Positions 23,977 to 32,848 of a DNA stretch of 43,457 nt are shown one piece after another. How positions within the stretch are numbered: position 1 is the first letter of the stretch; every line of letters begins with the position of its first letter. Both the position numbers and the translations under genes were made by a program. The notes under the pieces were generated by a model. That model saw nothing but the letters and a program-made list of their open reading frames with translations. It ran no database searches and was not told where the DNA came from. Source of the DNA: Bacteroidales bacterium (GTDB taxonomy: Bacteria; Bacteroidota; Bacteroidia; Bacteroidales; UBA932); assembly GCA_017617495.1 (NCBI GenBank), contig JAFZWD010000036.1:1-43457 (forward strand), written 5' to 3'.

Positions 23977-24689
23977 TGCAGGGACCTTACGGAGAAGTCA
24001 GGATTCTGGGGATAGTAAATCTGTCCCCAAATTCTTTTTATGCGGACAGCATAGCGCATGGCGCGGATGATGCGCTTGCGCGAATAGCCGACTGGTTTGC
24101 CCGCGGTGCCTGGATGGTAGACCTCGGGCCGGCGTCTACCAGGCCCGGAGCGCCGGATGTGCCGCCGCAGGAACAGTGGCGGCGGCTGGAGCCCGTGCTG
24201 AAGCACCTTCCTTCCGGCCTGTATTCGATCGATACCACCAGTTCAGAGGTGGTCCGGCGGGCCTATGACCTGATCGGCCCGTTTACGGTGAATGATATCT
24301 CCGCCGGCGAAGACGACCCGGCCATGCTGCCCCTGGTGGCGGAGCTGGGGTTACCTTTCATAGCGATGCACAAGCGAGGCAATCCGCGCAGCATGGATTC
24401 GCTCTGCGACTACCCTCAGGGCGTAGTTGCAGCGGTGGAAGAGTACTTCGAGGATTTTGCCGCCCGTGCTGCCGCTCTGGGCATCCGCGACTGGATTCTG
24501 GACCCGGGCTTCGGCTTTGCAAAGACCGGGGAGCAGAACTGGGAGCTCCTGCGCTCGCTCGCCCGCTTCCGCCGCTTCGGCCGCCCGGTGCTTGCCGGCG
24601 TCGCCGACAAACGCTTCACCCACGGCGACACCCCCGCCGCCGAAGCCCTGGCCGTCGCTAACGGCGCCGATATTTTACGTTGTCATTAA
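23976..24689 (+). CDS. folP: Dihydropteroate synthase (compact, divergent)
   Basis: Joins the pterin pyrophosphate with p-aminobenzoate in folate synthesis. The TIM-barrel motifs are recognisable: NLSPNSFY, DLGPASTRPG, SIDTTSSEV, VNDISAGE, IAMHKRGNP and LDPGFGFAKTGEQN. At 237 residues it is shorter than usual (about 270-280). The normally strict SRK motif after the DPGFGFGKT strand reads GVADKRF, keeping only the Lys. The protein ends at ILRCH, keeping the phosphate-binding Arg and His but losing the last helix. The start ATG overlaps the CPBP stop. It abuts the converging PPC gene with no gap. Activity is likely but not certain. Confidence 0.88.
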   Translation: MQGPYGEVRILGIVNLSPNSFYADSIAHGADDALARIADWFARGAWMVDLGPASTRPGAPDVPPQEQWRRLEPVLKHLPSGLYSIDTTSSEVVRRAYDLIGPFTVNDISAGEDDPAMLPLVAELGLPFIAMHKRGNPRSMDSLCDYPQGVVAAVEEYFEDFAARAAALGIRDWILDPGFGFAKTGEQNWELLRSLARFRRFGRPVLAGVADKRFTHGDTPAAEALAVANGADILRCH

Positions 24690-26786
24690 TTACCTCAATC
24701 CGTCGAGCTCGGCGATAAAGACGGGAGCGTAGGCGGAGACGGAGGCGACGAAGGCATTGCGACCCTTGCCGGCGATTCTCTTGGACGAAGCTTTTACGAC
24801 TCCGTAGACCGAGATGCGCGGATAGACGGTGCGCTTGGTCTTGACGACATCGCGCACCTTGAGTTCCAGAATGCCCTCGTTCTCACCTTCGGGAATCACC
24901 ACCGCCTCGGCCTTGACGAAGCCCTCGCTGCACTTCATCATCAGCGTGACGGGCGAATTGAAGCCCGGATCACGCTCAAGGACGACCTTGACAGGGAAGG
25001 TGCCGCCGCGCTCGAGATGCAGCGGACCGCGGCCCTCGCGCACCACCTTTATGCGGAACGGGGTCTTCTCCCCTACCTCGACGCGGAATTCCTCCATCGG
25101 CATAAGGTGGGTATAGTAGAAGGCCTGCATCATGGATTCGGCAGGCACGGCGTCGCGGGTGACGGAAGTGCCGTTCATCTCGGCAGAGCCGGAAACGCGC
25201 GGCATCAGGGTGCCCTTGGCCGCCCCTTCGGGTGCGGTAATCGAAACGAGTGTCTTTTTCTTGTACTGTTCGATGCGGTTGCCGGCGACCTTGAAGCCGT
25301 GCGGCAGGCCCGCTATGTCGATGTCGATCGCCCCGCGGAAGTTCTGCTTGGGGTGCATCTGCACGGTAAACACCGCCGAGCCCTGTTCCGGCAGCGAAAT
25401 GGTGGCGGGTTCGATGAACAGCGAAAAGTCGGGTTGCGCCGGAGCCCAGCTGAAGCGGTAGGCGTAGTCCTGCCCGCCGTGGGCCTGGGCCTCAACGAGG
25501 CGCACGTAATACCGGCCCGGCTGCAGTTTCATGGTGAGCTCGGGGTCGGCGAAATGAGTCATCATGCACTCGTCGGGATCCTCGGTATCGTCCACGTCCT
25601 TAACCTTGTTCATGTAGCTGTCGAACAGGCTCATCTGCACGTCGGTGGGCGCGCCCAGGCGACGGGCCATCACCTCCAGGTGAACGGGCTTTTTATTCGG
25701 GACGTCGATCACGTACCAGTGCTGTTCCAGAGGCTTGGAGAAGACGGTCTCGCACACCTCGCCCGAAGCGAGCTCCCAGGCGGAGCCCATATCGGTATTG
25801 GGCGCGAGCTTTTTGGTGCTGAGCTGGTCGCGCGGGTCGGAATAGAACCACATCCGGTTGGAATGCAGGCCTCCCGGACCCTGGGCCACAACGGCAAGGC
25901 GTCCTTCTTTGGAGCACTTGAGCTTGAGTTTTTCGGATTTCAGATTATAGCCCGTAAGCTTGAGCTCATTCTTTTTGCCCGCAGGGCCTCCGAGGGGCGA
26001 AACCGATGTGATGAACGGCAGCTCGCCCACATCGATGCGGTACACGAAGTCCTCGCGTCCGCGATAGAGCGCGTCGTTGATTTCCACCTCGTAGTCGCCG
26101 CTTTCCGGCACCTTGAAGAAGAGCACCGGATCCACATTCCAGCGGTAGTCGTCGTTATAGGCGATTTCCCTGCCGTCGGGGCCGTAGAGACGGATAATCG
26201 GCTGGAACCAGCCGGGAACGGCATCTGCCATATAGGGCACGAAGACGCGTCCCTTTACCTGCAGCACCAGCTGACGGCCCTTCACCGCCCGGAAGCGGAA
26301 ACGGTCCACGTCGCTGCGCATTATCTGCCCGTTGAAAGTTACGGGAAGGCTCGCCGATGCGCCCGAAAGCTTTGCTTTGGCATCTTCGAGCACGTCGGGC
26401 AGCTCGCCCACCTCGAAGTAGAGGCGGTTGCTCATGCCGTTGGGCAGCACCAGGCGCAGGTCCCTCATGCCGAGGGCGGCATCCTTGCTGACGGTGAGGC
26501 GGAATTTCACCCTGTCGGCCAGCTGGAGGTTGTCCTCCTCGCCGATATCCTTCTTTCTGCGGCCCTTGCGCTTGGGCTGTTCGGAAGCCGCCAGAATCTC
26601 CCCGCTCACGCCCTTGCCGCTGATGACCACGGCCCTGGCCTTGGAGATATTCTGCCCGCCGACTGTTATCTCGACGGTGGTGCCGCGCTGGGCGCCGGTA
26701 GGATATATATAACCTATATTGCCCTTCTGGGCCGATGCGGCGAGGCATATCGCCAGGGCCGCAAGAACTGTAAGCATCCTTTTCAT
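24690..26786 (-). CDS. Exported protein with IPT/PPC-like domains (planctomycete type)
   Basis: A 698-residue exported protein without an enzyme motif. A signal peptide (to about residue 19, ASAQ) is followed by an IPT-like beta domain (GAQRGTTVEITVGGQNIS). A basic insert, KRKGRRKKD, comes next, then PPC-like beta domains with VDRFRFRAVKGRQLVL and YNDDYRWNVDP, a second IPT-like unit (SVSPLGGPAGKKNELKLTGYNL) and a further PPC-like unit (about 440-520). Long proteins of this kind accompany DUF1501 and DUF1549/DUF1553 genes in Planctomycetes and Verrucomicrobia. Its start overlaps the DUF1501 stop (ATGA). It is probably a carbohydrate- or protein-binding partner outside the cytoplasm; that role is inferred. 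Confidence 0.82.
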   Translation of the reverse strand: MKRMLTVLAALAICLAASAQKGNIGYIYPTGAQRGTTVEITVGGQNISKARAVVISGKGVSGEILAASEQPKRKGRRKKDIGEEDNLQLADRVKFRLTVSKDAALGMRDLRLVLPNGMSNRLYFEVGELPDVLEDAKAKLSGASASLPVTFNGQIMRSDVDRFRFRAVKGRQLVLQVKGRVFVPYMADAVPGWFQPIIRLYGPDGREIAYNDDYRWNVDPVLFFKVPESGDYEVEINDALYRGREDFVYRIDVGELPFITSVSPLGGPAGKKNELKLTGYNLKSEKLKLKCSKEGRLAVVAQGPGGLHSNRMWFYSDPRDQLSTKKLAPNTDMGSAWELASGEVCETVFSKPLEQHWYVIDVPNKKPVHLEVMARRLGAPTDVQMSLFDSYMNKVKDVDDTEDPDECMMTHFADPELTMKLQPGRYYVRLVEAQAHGGQDYAYRFSWAPAQPDFSLFIEPATISLPEQGSAVFTVQMHPKQNFRGAIDIDIAGLPHGFKVAGNRIEQYKKKTLVSITAPEGAAKGTLMPRVSGSAEMNGTSVTRDAVPAESMMQAFYYTHLMPMEEFRVEVGEKTPFRIKVVREGRGPLHLERGGTFPVKVVLERDPGFNSPVTLMMKCSEGFVKAEAVVIPEGENEGILELKVRDVVKTKRTVYPRISVYGVVKASSKRIAGKGRNAFVASVSAYAPVFIAELDGLR

Positions 26787-28057
26787 CACAGGCCCTCCAT
26801 AATTTCGGTAAGCATTCCGTTGCTCTGGCCCTCCCTGCCGTAGGACGGCAGCATGGGGATTTCGCCCAGCACGGGGTGCGTCACGGTACCGAGCGGGTCG
26901 ATGCCCATCAGCTTGTATACGCTGGCCCAGAGGTCCGCGGGATAAATCTTGCGGTCGATGACCTTCTCGCCCTTGGCGTCGGTGGCTCCCACTACAACTC
27001 CCCCCTTGAAGCCGCCGCCGGCGACTATGTAGGAGAAAGCGGCCCCGTAGTGGCCCCTGCCGCCGTTCCATGGCGGGCCGAAGCCGATTACCGGCGTCCT
27101 GCCGAATTCGCCGCCGACCACAATTATAGTGCTGTCCAGAAGGCCTCTCGCCTCGAGGTCGAGGATGAGCGAAGACACGCCCGCGTCAAGCTCGTCGAGC
27201 CGCTGGTCCATACGCTTGAAATGTTCCTTGTGGGTATCCCAGCCGCGGAAGCGCACCATCGTCACCAGCACCCCCTGCTCCACCAGTTTACGCGCGGCGA
27301 GGCAGGACTGCCCGAAGTTGTTGCGCCCGTAGGCGTTGCGCACCGAGTCGGGCTCCGCGTTCAGGTCGAAGCACCCCCGGATATCGCCCAGCATCAGCTC
27401 CCATCCCTGGCTGCGGTATTTCGCAGCCTTGAGCACCTCCTCCGTCTGCTGAACGGGTTTGCCCAGGGCGGAAAGCTCCCCAAGGAGCGCACGGCGCGAC
27501 TCCATGAGCGCGTCGGACATGTTGTGGTCCACTATTCCGCTGACGTCGAAGAACTTGTCGTTGGGCTTGCCGCCAGTGTCGTAGGGCTTGAACATTACGT
27601 TCAGGAAGCCCGCCTCGTTGAAGCGGGTGGACGCCTCGGTTATGCAGATGTAGGGGAAAAGCGGATTGTCGTACTCCGCCTGCTTCTTGTAGGCAATCAT
27701 CGCCCCGTAGGACGGATAGACTATGTCCTGGCCGGTCATGTCGCCGGTGAGCATGCGGTAGTGCCCGGTCTCGTGGGCGTTGGTGCCGTCGCACATGCCG
27801 CGCAGCACCGCCAGACGGTCGGCTATGGCGGCCAGCTTCACCAGCCTTTCGCCGAAGAGCACTCCCGGTATCTTGGTTTCAATAGGATTCTTGTATTTGC
27901 CCGTTACGCTGTAACCCGCATCGGGCTTGGGATCGAAGGTGTCGGTCTGCGAGGAACCGCCGTCGAGGTAGATGTATACCACGGCCTTAGCCTTCTGCGC
28001 CTGCATTCCCACCATAGGAAGCAGAGCTGCCAACAGTATGGTTATCAAGCGTTTCAT
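26786..28057 (-). CDS. DUF1501 family exported protein (alkaline phosphatase-like fold)
   Basis: A 423-residue exported protein. The signal peptide ends near GMQAQ and is Sec-type; the twin-arginine signal usual for DUF1501 proteins in Planctomycetes is missing. DUF1501 landmarks are YIYLDGGSSQTDTFDPKP near the N-terminus, ETGHYRMLTGD, RGWDTHKEHF, VVGGEFGRTP, GRGHYGAAFS and AGGGFKGG. The family belongs to the sulfatase/alkaline phosphatase superfamily, and the Asp and His residues in these blocks are likely metal ligands, but no activity has been established. It is flanked by DUF1549/DUF1553 (1-bp gap) and the PPC protein (4-bp overlap). Confidence 0.92.
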   Translation of the reverse strand: MKRLITILLAALLPMVGMQAQKAKAVVYIYLDGGSSQTDTFDPKPDAGYSVTGKYKNPIETKIPGVLFGERLVKLAAIADRLAVLRGMCDGTNAHETGHYRMLTGDMTGQDIVYPSYGAMIAYKKQAEYDNPLFPYICITEASTRFNEAGFLNVMFKPYDTGGKPNDKFFDVSGIVDHNMSDALMESRRALLGELSALGKPVQQTEEVLKAAKYRSQGWELMLGDIRGCFDLNAEPDSVRNAYGRNNFGQSCLAARKLVEQGVLVTMVRFRGWDTHKEHFKRMDQRLDELDAGVSSLILDLEARGLLDSTIIVVGGEFGRTPVIGFGPPWNGGRGHYGAAFSYIVAGGGFKGGVVVGATDAKGEKVIDRKIYPADLWASVYKLMGIDPLGTVTHPVLGEIPMLPSYGREGQSNGMLTEIMEGL

Positions 28058-28058
28058 A

Positions 28059-29552
28059 TCAGTTCAGGAATAAGAATTCGTCCGTATTCAAAAGCGCCCA
28101 TACCAGCGATTCGGCGGCGGTGCGGAAGCCCACCCCGGCCGGTCTTGCGCCTTCGTACCAGCGCGTTACCGCCTGGATTTCTTCGGGAGAAGCGTGCCTG
28201 GCGAGCACGCGCATGTAGACGTCGTCGGTCATGTCCTTGATGCTGCCGCCCCAGAGCCGGGATTTGAGCCAGGGGCTCTTGCGCAACTTCTCCTGGATGT
28301 CGGTAGAGTTGAGCAGATAGAGTATCTGTTTGGAATTCACCGAGTTGTCGCGTCCGCTCTCGAGGGGAACGTCGCGCGACGGGCGTCCGAAAATGTCCAG
28401 CTGCGGAGTGGTAATGGTGCCGTCGCAGACCTCGACCGAACGGGTGCCGGCCGGGAAGTTGGTGAAGGGTTCCGGGGCCCGGCTGGAGTATTTGTCGGGC
28501 ACGCCCGTTATATCGCAGATGCCGTCGCAAATCTGCTCCGCGGTAAGGCGGCTCTGAATGTAATGCGCAAAGAGGCCATCGTCGCAGGGCTGGGTGTAGA
28601 GCGTGCTGCGCGCGAAAGCGTCCGAAAGGAGTATCTCCCTTGCCAGCGCCCTCACGTCGAAGCCGGAGGCTATAAACCTGTCGGTCAGATAGTTAAGAAG
28701 CTCCGGATTGGAGGGCGCCGCCCCGCTGCCGAGGTCGTCCACCGGATGAATAATGCCCCTTCCCATCAGCCAGAACCAGAGCCTGTTGGCGAACGCCAGG
28801 GCGAAGTCGCGGTTGTCCGCCGAAGCCAGCCAGTCGATGAAGGGCTTGCGGAAGTCCGTGCCCTCCTCCAGCGTTACTGATTTGCCGCCGAGCCTGAGCG
28901 GATGCTCGGGCGGGAGGATGTCCACGTCCAGGCAGAGAATCTCTTCCTTCCACTCCTTTGTGCTCTTGAATTTAACCTGGCTGAAGAACGGCAGCCAGTC
29001 GTCCGGGACCTCCCTCAGGCCGAGGAAGAGCAGCGCAGCGTCCGAGGCGAACTTGCGGGGACTGCGGTCGGAACCTGCCCTGTAGAAGTTGGTCTGCGGG
29101 CAGCGGAAATTGCTGCCCGTGCCGGACAGAAGTTCCCTCACGAACCTGTCGTAGGGCGTGTTGGCGCGGAATTCCTCGAACAGCCATTTGTTGAATGCCT
29201 GCACGGCGTTCGGCCACATGCAGCTGGGGAACTCGGACTTGATGCGCAGCAGGTCGCCCCACTTGAGCATGAGCTTGCCGGCAAAGCCGTCGCTGGCGAG
29301 CAGGCTGTCCACCAGGGCCGTTCGGTCGGGATTCTTGAGGAAAGCCCTGGTCTGCGCCTCCGTTGGAATGCGGTCGGTGACCACCAGGAAGTAGCGCCGC
29401 ACCAGCAGGGCCGCATCGGCTTCGGGGGATGCCTTGATCCCCTGACGGTCGAGCTCCGATGCAATTAGCCTGTCGATCTCGCCGGCAAAGGCCACCGGGC
29501 CCGCCAGCAGGAGCAGCACAGGCAGAAGAAAACGATTAAGTTTCAGTGTCAT
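28059..29552 (-). CDS. DUF1549/DUF1553 domain protein, exported
   Basis: A 497-residue exported protein with a signal peptide to about residue 23 (VAFAG). DUF1549 covers about residues 30-210 (LLVRRYFLVVTDRIPTEAQ, LVDSLLASDGFAGKLMLKWG). DUF1553 covers about 230-480 (FALAFANRLWFWLMGRGIIHP, NPELLNYLTDRFIASGFDV, RLTAEQICDGICDITG). The planctomycete cytochrome-c-like domain that often precedes them is absent, and both domains are shortened. The function is unknown in all lineages. First of three adjacent genes with DUF1501 and PPC; the permease and M13 peptidase lie directly upstream on the same strand. Confidence 0.9.
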   Translation of the reverse strand: MTLKLNRFLLPVLLLLAGPVAFAGEIDRLIASELDRQGIKASPEADAALLVRRYFLVVTDRIPTEAQTRAFLKNPDRTALVDSLLASDGFAGKLMLKWGDLLRIKSEFPSCMWPNAVQAFNKWLFEEFRANTPYDRFVRELLSGTGSNFRCPQTNFYRAGSDRSPRKFASDAALLFLGLREVPDDWLPFFSQVKFKSTKEWKEEILCLDVDILPPEHPLRLGGKSVTLEEGTDFRKPFIDWLASADNRDFALAFANRLWFWLMGRGIIHPVDDLGSGAAPSNPELLNYLTDRFIASGFDVRALAREILLSDAFARSTLYTQPCDDGLFAHYIQSRLTAEQICDGICDITGVPDKYSSRAPEPFTNFPAGTRSVEVCDGTITTPQLDIFGRPSRDVPLESGRDNSVNSKQILYLLNSTDIQEKLRKSPWLKSRLWGGSIKDMTDDVYMRVLARHASPEEIQAVTRWYEGARPAGVGFRTAAESLVWALLNTDEFLFLN

Positions 29553-29562
29553 TGGTTGATGT

Positions 29563-29585
29563 AATAACAGTCTGTAGACGTTATT
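29563..29585. promoter_or_regulatory. Inverted repeat before the DUF1549/DUF1553 gene
   Basis: AATAACAGTC and GACGTTATT pair around a 4-nt loop (TGTA), with one bulged base. It sits in the 50-bp gap between the permease and the DUF1549/DUF1553 gene and could be an operator or an attenuator. No clear -7 box is seen nearby. Confidence 0.35.
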
Positions 29586-29602
29586 ATCAGTGCAGGGTTT
29601 AA

Positions 29603-30766
29603 CTATTTTACGCGGACGGTTTCCGCCGGGTCCACCCTGGAGATAAAGAGCGAAGGAATCAGCAGCAGGAGCATTATGGCGGCGTATGCCGCGATGTCCA
29701 CTGCGAGAATCTGGAGCGGAGCCACGTGCACAGGCACGAAGCTCACGAAGTAGTTGGCCGGATTGAGCCGGATAAAGTGCGTGGTTCCCTGCACCAGGCA
29801 GAAGAGCAGGGCGGCTGCGTTGCCGGCGAGCAGGCCCTTAAGGACCGTGCCCGAAGCCACGCGGAGGAACACTCCCGCAATGCTGCGGTCGGTCATGCCC
29901 ACGGCCTTGAGCGTGCCGATTGTCGAAATGTTGCGGAAGAGCATTATGAGCAGGCCGGAAATCATGTTGAAACCTGCCACCAGAATCATCAGGAGCAGGA
30001 TTGCAAGGACATTGAAGTCGATGAGTTCCAGCCAGTCGAAAAGTGCGGAGTAGCTGTCGGCAGCCGATTTGGCGAGCACGTGGGGCTCGTTTTCGCCGGT
30101 GCCCATGGAGGCGATGATGCCGATTTCGGAGGCCTTACGCCTCTGGGCGTCCCGGCCCCGAAAACGGGCATCGAGCCGGATTTCAAGAGCGCTCACCTGG
30201 TTGGGTTCCCAGCCGTTGACGCGCTGGATATCGGGCAGCGAGGCGTAAACGATGAGGTTCTCGTCGGCCTCCACAAGCGGGTCGTGAATCTCGCGGACGG
30301 TGAACTTGCGCACCTTGAGGCGCTCGCCCACGAAGTAGGTTGTCATCGCGTCGCCGGGCTCCAGGCCCATGCGCTGCGAGAGCCTGCGGGGGATGGAGAC
30401 CGAGAGCGCGGCGGTATCGGCCGAAGGCATCGCCTTGATGAGTACTCCCTGGATGGAAGAGCCGTTGCGCACGATGCCCGCCCGGTAGGCTACCGGAATT
30501 ATCTCGCTCACTCCCCTCACCTTTTCCACTCCGGGGAGCCACGAAGGATCCGAAAGGATGGGGTCGTCCGGGCTGAAATAGTTGACGCGGGTGCCTGTGA
30601 TGGCAACGTCCCCGCCCAGTGCCGACAGCCCGTCGCGAATCTGCTCTCGGAAGCCCCCCGAAATGGCAAGTGAAATTATAATAACAAAGAAAGAGACGGC
30701 TATCGCTACGACAGCCATTCTCCCTCTGAATTTTATTTTAGAGGCTATGAAGCGCCCTGCGTCCAT
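29603..30766 (-). CDS. FtsX/LolE-type ABC transporter permease
   Basis: A 387-residue inner-membrane permease with the same four-segment plan as the gene at 1114-2349, but clearly a different protein. Membrane segments lie at about residues 17-38, 248-278, 305-328 and 352-376, with the periplasmic domain (about 40-240) between the first two. The segment LFRNISTIGTLKAVGMTDR is the conserved coupling region that contacts the ATPase. The likely role is lipoprotein release together with the other permease and a LolD-like ATPase encoded elsewhere. Its start directly follows the M13 peptidase stop with no gap. Confidence 0.88.
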   Translation of the reverse strand: MDAGRFIASKIKFRGRMAVVAIAVSFFVIIISLAISGGFREQIRDGLSALGGDVAITGTRVNYFSPDDPILSDPSWLPGVEKVRGVSEIIPVAYRAGIVRNGSSIQGVLIKAMPSADTAALSVSIPRRLSQRMGLEPGDAMTTYFVGERLKVRKFTVREIHDPLVEADENLIVYASLPDIQRVNGWEPNQVSALEIRLDARFRGRDAQRRKASEIGIIASMGTGENEPHVLAKSAADSYSALFDWLELIDFNVLAILLLMILVAGFNMISGLLIMLFRNISTIGTLKAVGMTDRSIAGVFLRVASGTVLKGLLAGNAAALLFCLVQGTTHFIRLNPANYFVSFVPVHVAPLQILAVDIAAYAAIMLLLLIPSLFISRVDPAETVRVK

Positions 30767-32779
30767 TTACCAGATGTGTACGCGCTCGGCCTCGGGCCTC
30801 CACATCGGGTCGCCCTCCTTGATGCCGAATGCATCGAAGAAGGATGCGAAGTTGCGAACCGACACGTTCACGCGGTTGACCGCGAGCGAGTGGGGATCGA
30901 TGTTGGTAAGGCGAGCCTTCTCCTCGTCGGTGATGTTCTGGGCCCACACCGTGGCGTAGCCGATATAGAAACGCTGAGCGGGGGTGAAGCCGTCGATGAG
31001 GCCGGGGTTCTTGCCCTTCATGGCGTTCTCCATAGCAGTCCAGGCGATGCTGAGTCCGCCGTGGTCGCCTATGTTCTCGCCGAGGGTGAAGTGGCCGTTG
31101 GCATGCACGCCGGGAAGAATCTCGACTGCGTCGAACTGCGCTGCAAGCACTTCGGCCTTCTCGCGGAACTTGGCGTCGTCCTCGTCGGTCCACCAGTTGA
31201 CCATGTTGCCGTTCTTGTCGAAGAGGCGTCCCTGGTCGTCGAAGCCGTGGCTCATTTCGTGTCCGATGACAACTCCGATTGCGCCGTAGTTCACGGGATC
31301 GTCGGCGTCAGGATTGAAGAAAGGAGGCTGCAGGATGGCTGCAGGGAAGCAAATCTCGTTGGTGGTGGGGTTGTAGTAGGCGTTTACCGTCTGCGGAGTC
31401 ATGCCCCATTCGGTCTTGTCCGTAGGCTTGCCGAGCTTTGAAAGATTGTCGGCGATATACCAGCGGCTGGCTGCACGGTGGTTCTCGTAGTAGCTCTTTT
31501 CGGGATCCACCTCGAGGGTGCTGTAGTCCTTCCACTTGTCGGGATAGCCGATCTTTACGGTAAAGTTGTCGAGCTTCTCGTGGGCCTTGACCTTGGTGCT
31601 GTCGCCCATCCAGTCGAGCTCGTCGATATGCTGTCCGAGTGCGGCCTGAAGGTTCTTCACGAGAGCGAGCATCTTCTTCTTGGAGCTGGCGGGGAAGTAC
31701 TTCTTGACGTACATCTGGCCGACGGCTTCGCCAAGCACTCCGTTAGGCACTGCCATTGCCCTCTTCCAGCGGGGCTTGTGCTCCTGGATGCCGGAAAGCT
31801 GGCGGGAGTAGAACTCGAAGTGCGCGGCATAGAAATCGTCGCTCAGGGCGCCGCATCCGCCGCTCACAAGATGTGCAAGCACATAATCCTTGAGGATGTC
31901 GAGGTCGGTCTTTGCGACATAGTCGCTGAGGGCCTGGAAGAACGAAGGCTCACAAACGATTATCTTCTCCTGCTCGGGGATGCCGCCGGTCTCGAAGAAT
32001 GCGGCGAAGTCGAATCCCGGGAAAGCCTCGAAAATCTGCGAGGAGGACATGGGGTTGTAGAGCTTGATGTAGTCGCGCTCCTGCTCCCTGGTCCAGGAAT
32101 TCAGGGCGAGGTAATCCTCAACCGCCACGGTGTTGTCCGCCACCTTTGCAGCATTCTCTACGCCCGCAAGTTCGAGCACCTTTACGAGGAATGCGCGGTA
32201 ACCCTCCTTGAGGGCCTTGTTCTCGGGCTTCACATAGTAGTCGCGGTCGCCGATTCCCAGGCCGCCCTGTCCCATATAGAGAACCTGGCTGTCGCTGTCC
32301 ATGAGGTCGGCCTCCACGAACACTCCGAAGAGGCTGCCTTCGCCCTCGAGATGCATCTTGGCGAGCTGTACGGCGAATTCCTTCTTGTCCGCAATTGCCT
32401 GCACCTCGGCGATATACTTCTGCAGAGGAGCTGCGCCTTCGGCGTTAAGACGCACGGAGTCGAGGCCCTGCTTGTACAGGTCCACTATCTTCTGGTCCAC
32501 GCTGCCCTTTTTGGTCTTCATGGTGGCCATCGAGGCGAAGAGGTCGTTCAGGCGCTCCACGTTGTTCTCGCGCAGCTGGTCGAAAGTGCCGAAACGGGCA
32601 TATTCGGCTCCGAGGGGATGGTTTTTCTGCCATCCGGAAACGGCGTATTTATAAAAATCTTCTCCCGGAGAAACCTCGGTGTCGAGATTGGCGAGGTCGA
32701 TTGCGGGAACCTTTTCCTGCTTGGGCCCGCAGGATGCGAGCATCGCGAATGAAATCATAAACAACAATACCTTTTTCAT
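30767..32779 (-). CDS. pepO: M13 family zinc metallopeptidase, lipoprotein (PepO/neprilysin type)
   Basis: A 670-residue endopeptidase that cleaves oligopeptides outside the cytoplasm. The lipoprotein signal ends LASC (Cys17). The N-terminal helical M13 domain covers about residues 35-420 and the C-terminal catalytic domain the rest. The zinc site is HEMSH (His507, Glu508, His511), with the third ligand Glu568 in ENIGDHGG, and NAYYNP supplies the substrate-binding Asn. The length is normal for the family. It is the first gene of the minus-strand run that continues through the permease and the DUF1549/DUF1501/PPC genes. Confidence 0.95.
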   Translation of the reverse strand: MKKVLLFMISFAMLASCGPKQEKVPAIDLANLDTEVSPGEDFYKYAVSGWQKNHPLGAEYARFGTFDQLRENNVERLNDLFASMATMKTKKGSVDQKIVDLYKQGLDSVRLNAEGAAPLQKYIAEVQAIADKKEFAVQLAKMHLEGEGSLFGVFVEADLMDSDSQVLYMGQGGLGIGDRDYYVKPENKALKEGYRAFLVKVLELAGVENAAKVADNTVAVEDYLALNSWTREQERDYIKLYNPMSSSQIFEAFPGFDFAAFFETGGIPEQEKIIVCEPSFFQALSDYVAKTDLDILKDYVLAHLVSGGCGALSDDFYAAHFEFYSRQLSGIQEHKPRWKRAMAVPNGVLGEAVGQMYVKKYFPASSKKKMLALVKNLQAALGQHIDELDWMGDSTKVKAHEKLDNFTVKIGYPDKWKDYSTLEVDPEKSYYENHRAASRWYIADNLSKLGKPTDKTEWGMTPQTVNAYYNPTTNEICFPAAILQPPFFNPDADDPVNYGAIGVVIGHEMSHGFDDQGRLFDKNGNMVNWWTDEDDAKFREKAEVLAAQFDAVEILPGVHANGHFTLGENIGDHGGLSIAWTAMENAMKGKNPGLIDGFTPAQRFYIGYATVWAQNITDEEKARLTNIDPHSLAVNRVNVSVRNFASFFDAFGIKEGDPMWRPEAERVHIW

Positions 32780-32848
32780 ATCTATACTTTGTTTGTATTT
32801 GTTTCTTATCAGGGCCGAATTTAAATATTATTGGCAAATAATGGCGCG

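Noticed and set aside
25017-26843. A 608-codon plus-strand frame over the PPC gene, and similar ones at 12733-14232, 26876-28240 and 41749-43071
   Set aside because: All mirror real genes on the other strand and show no domain or signal.
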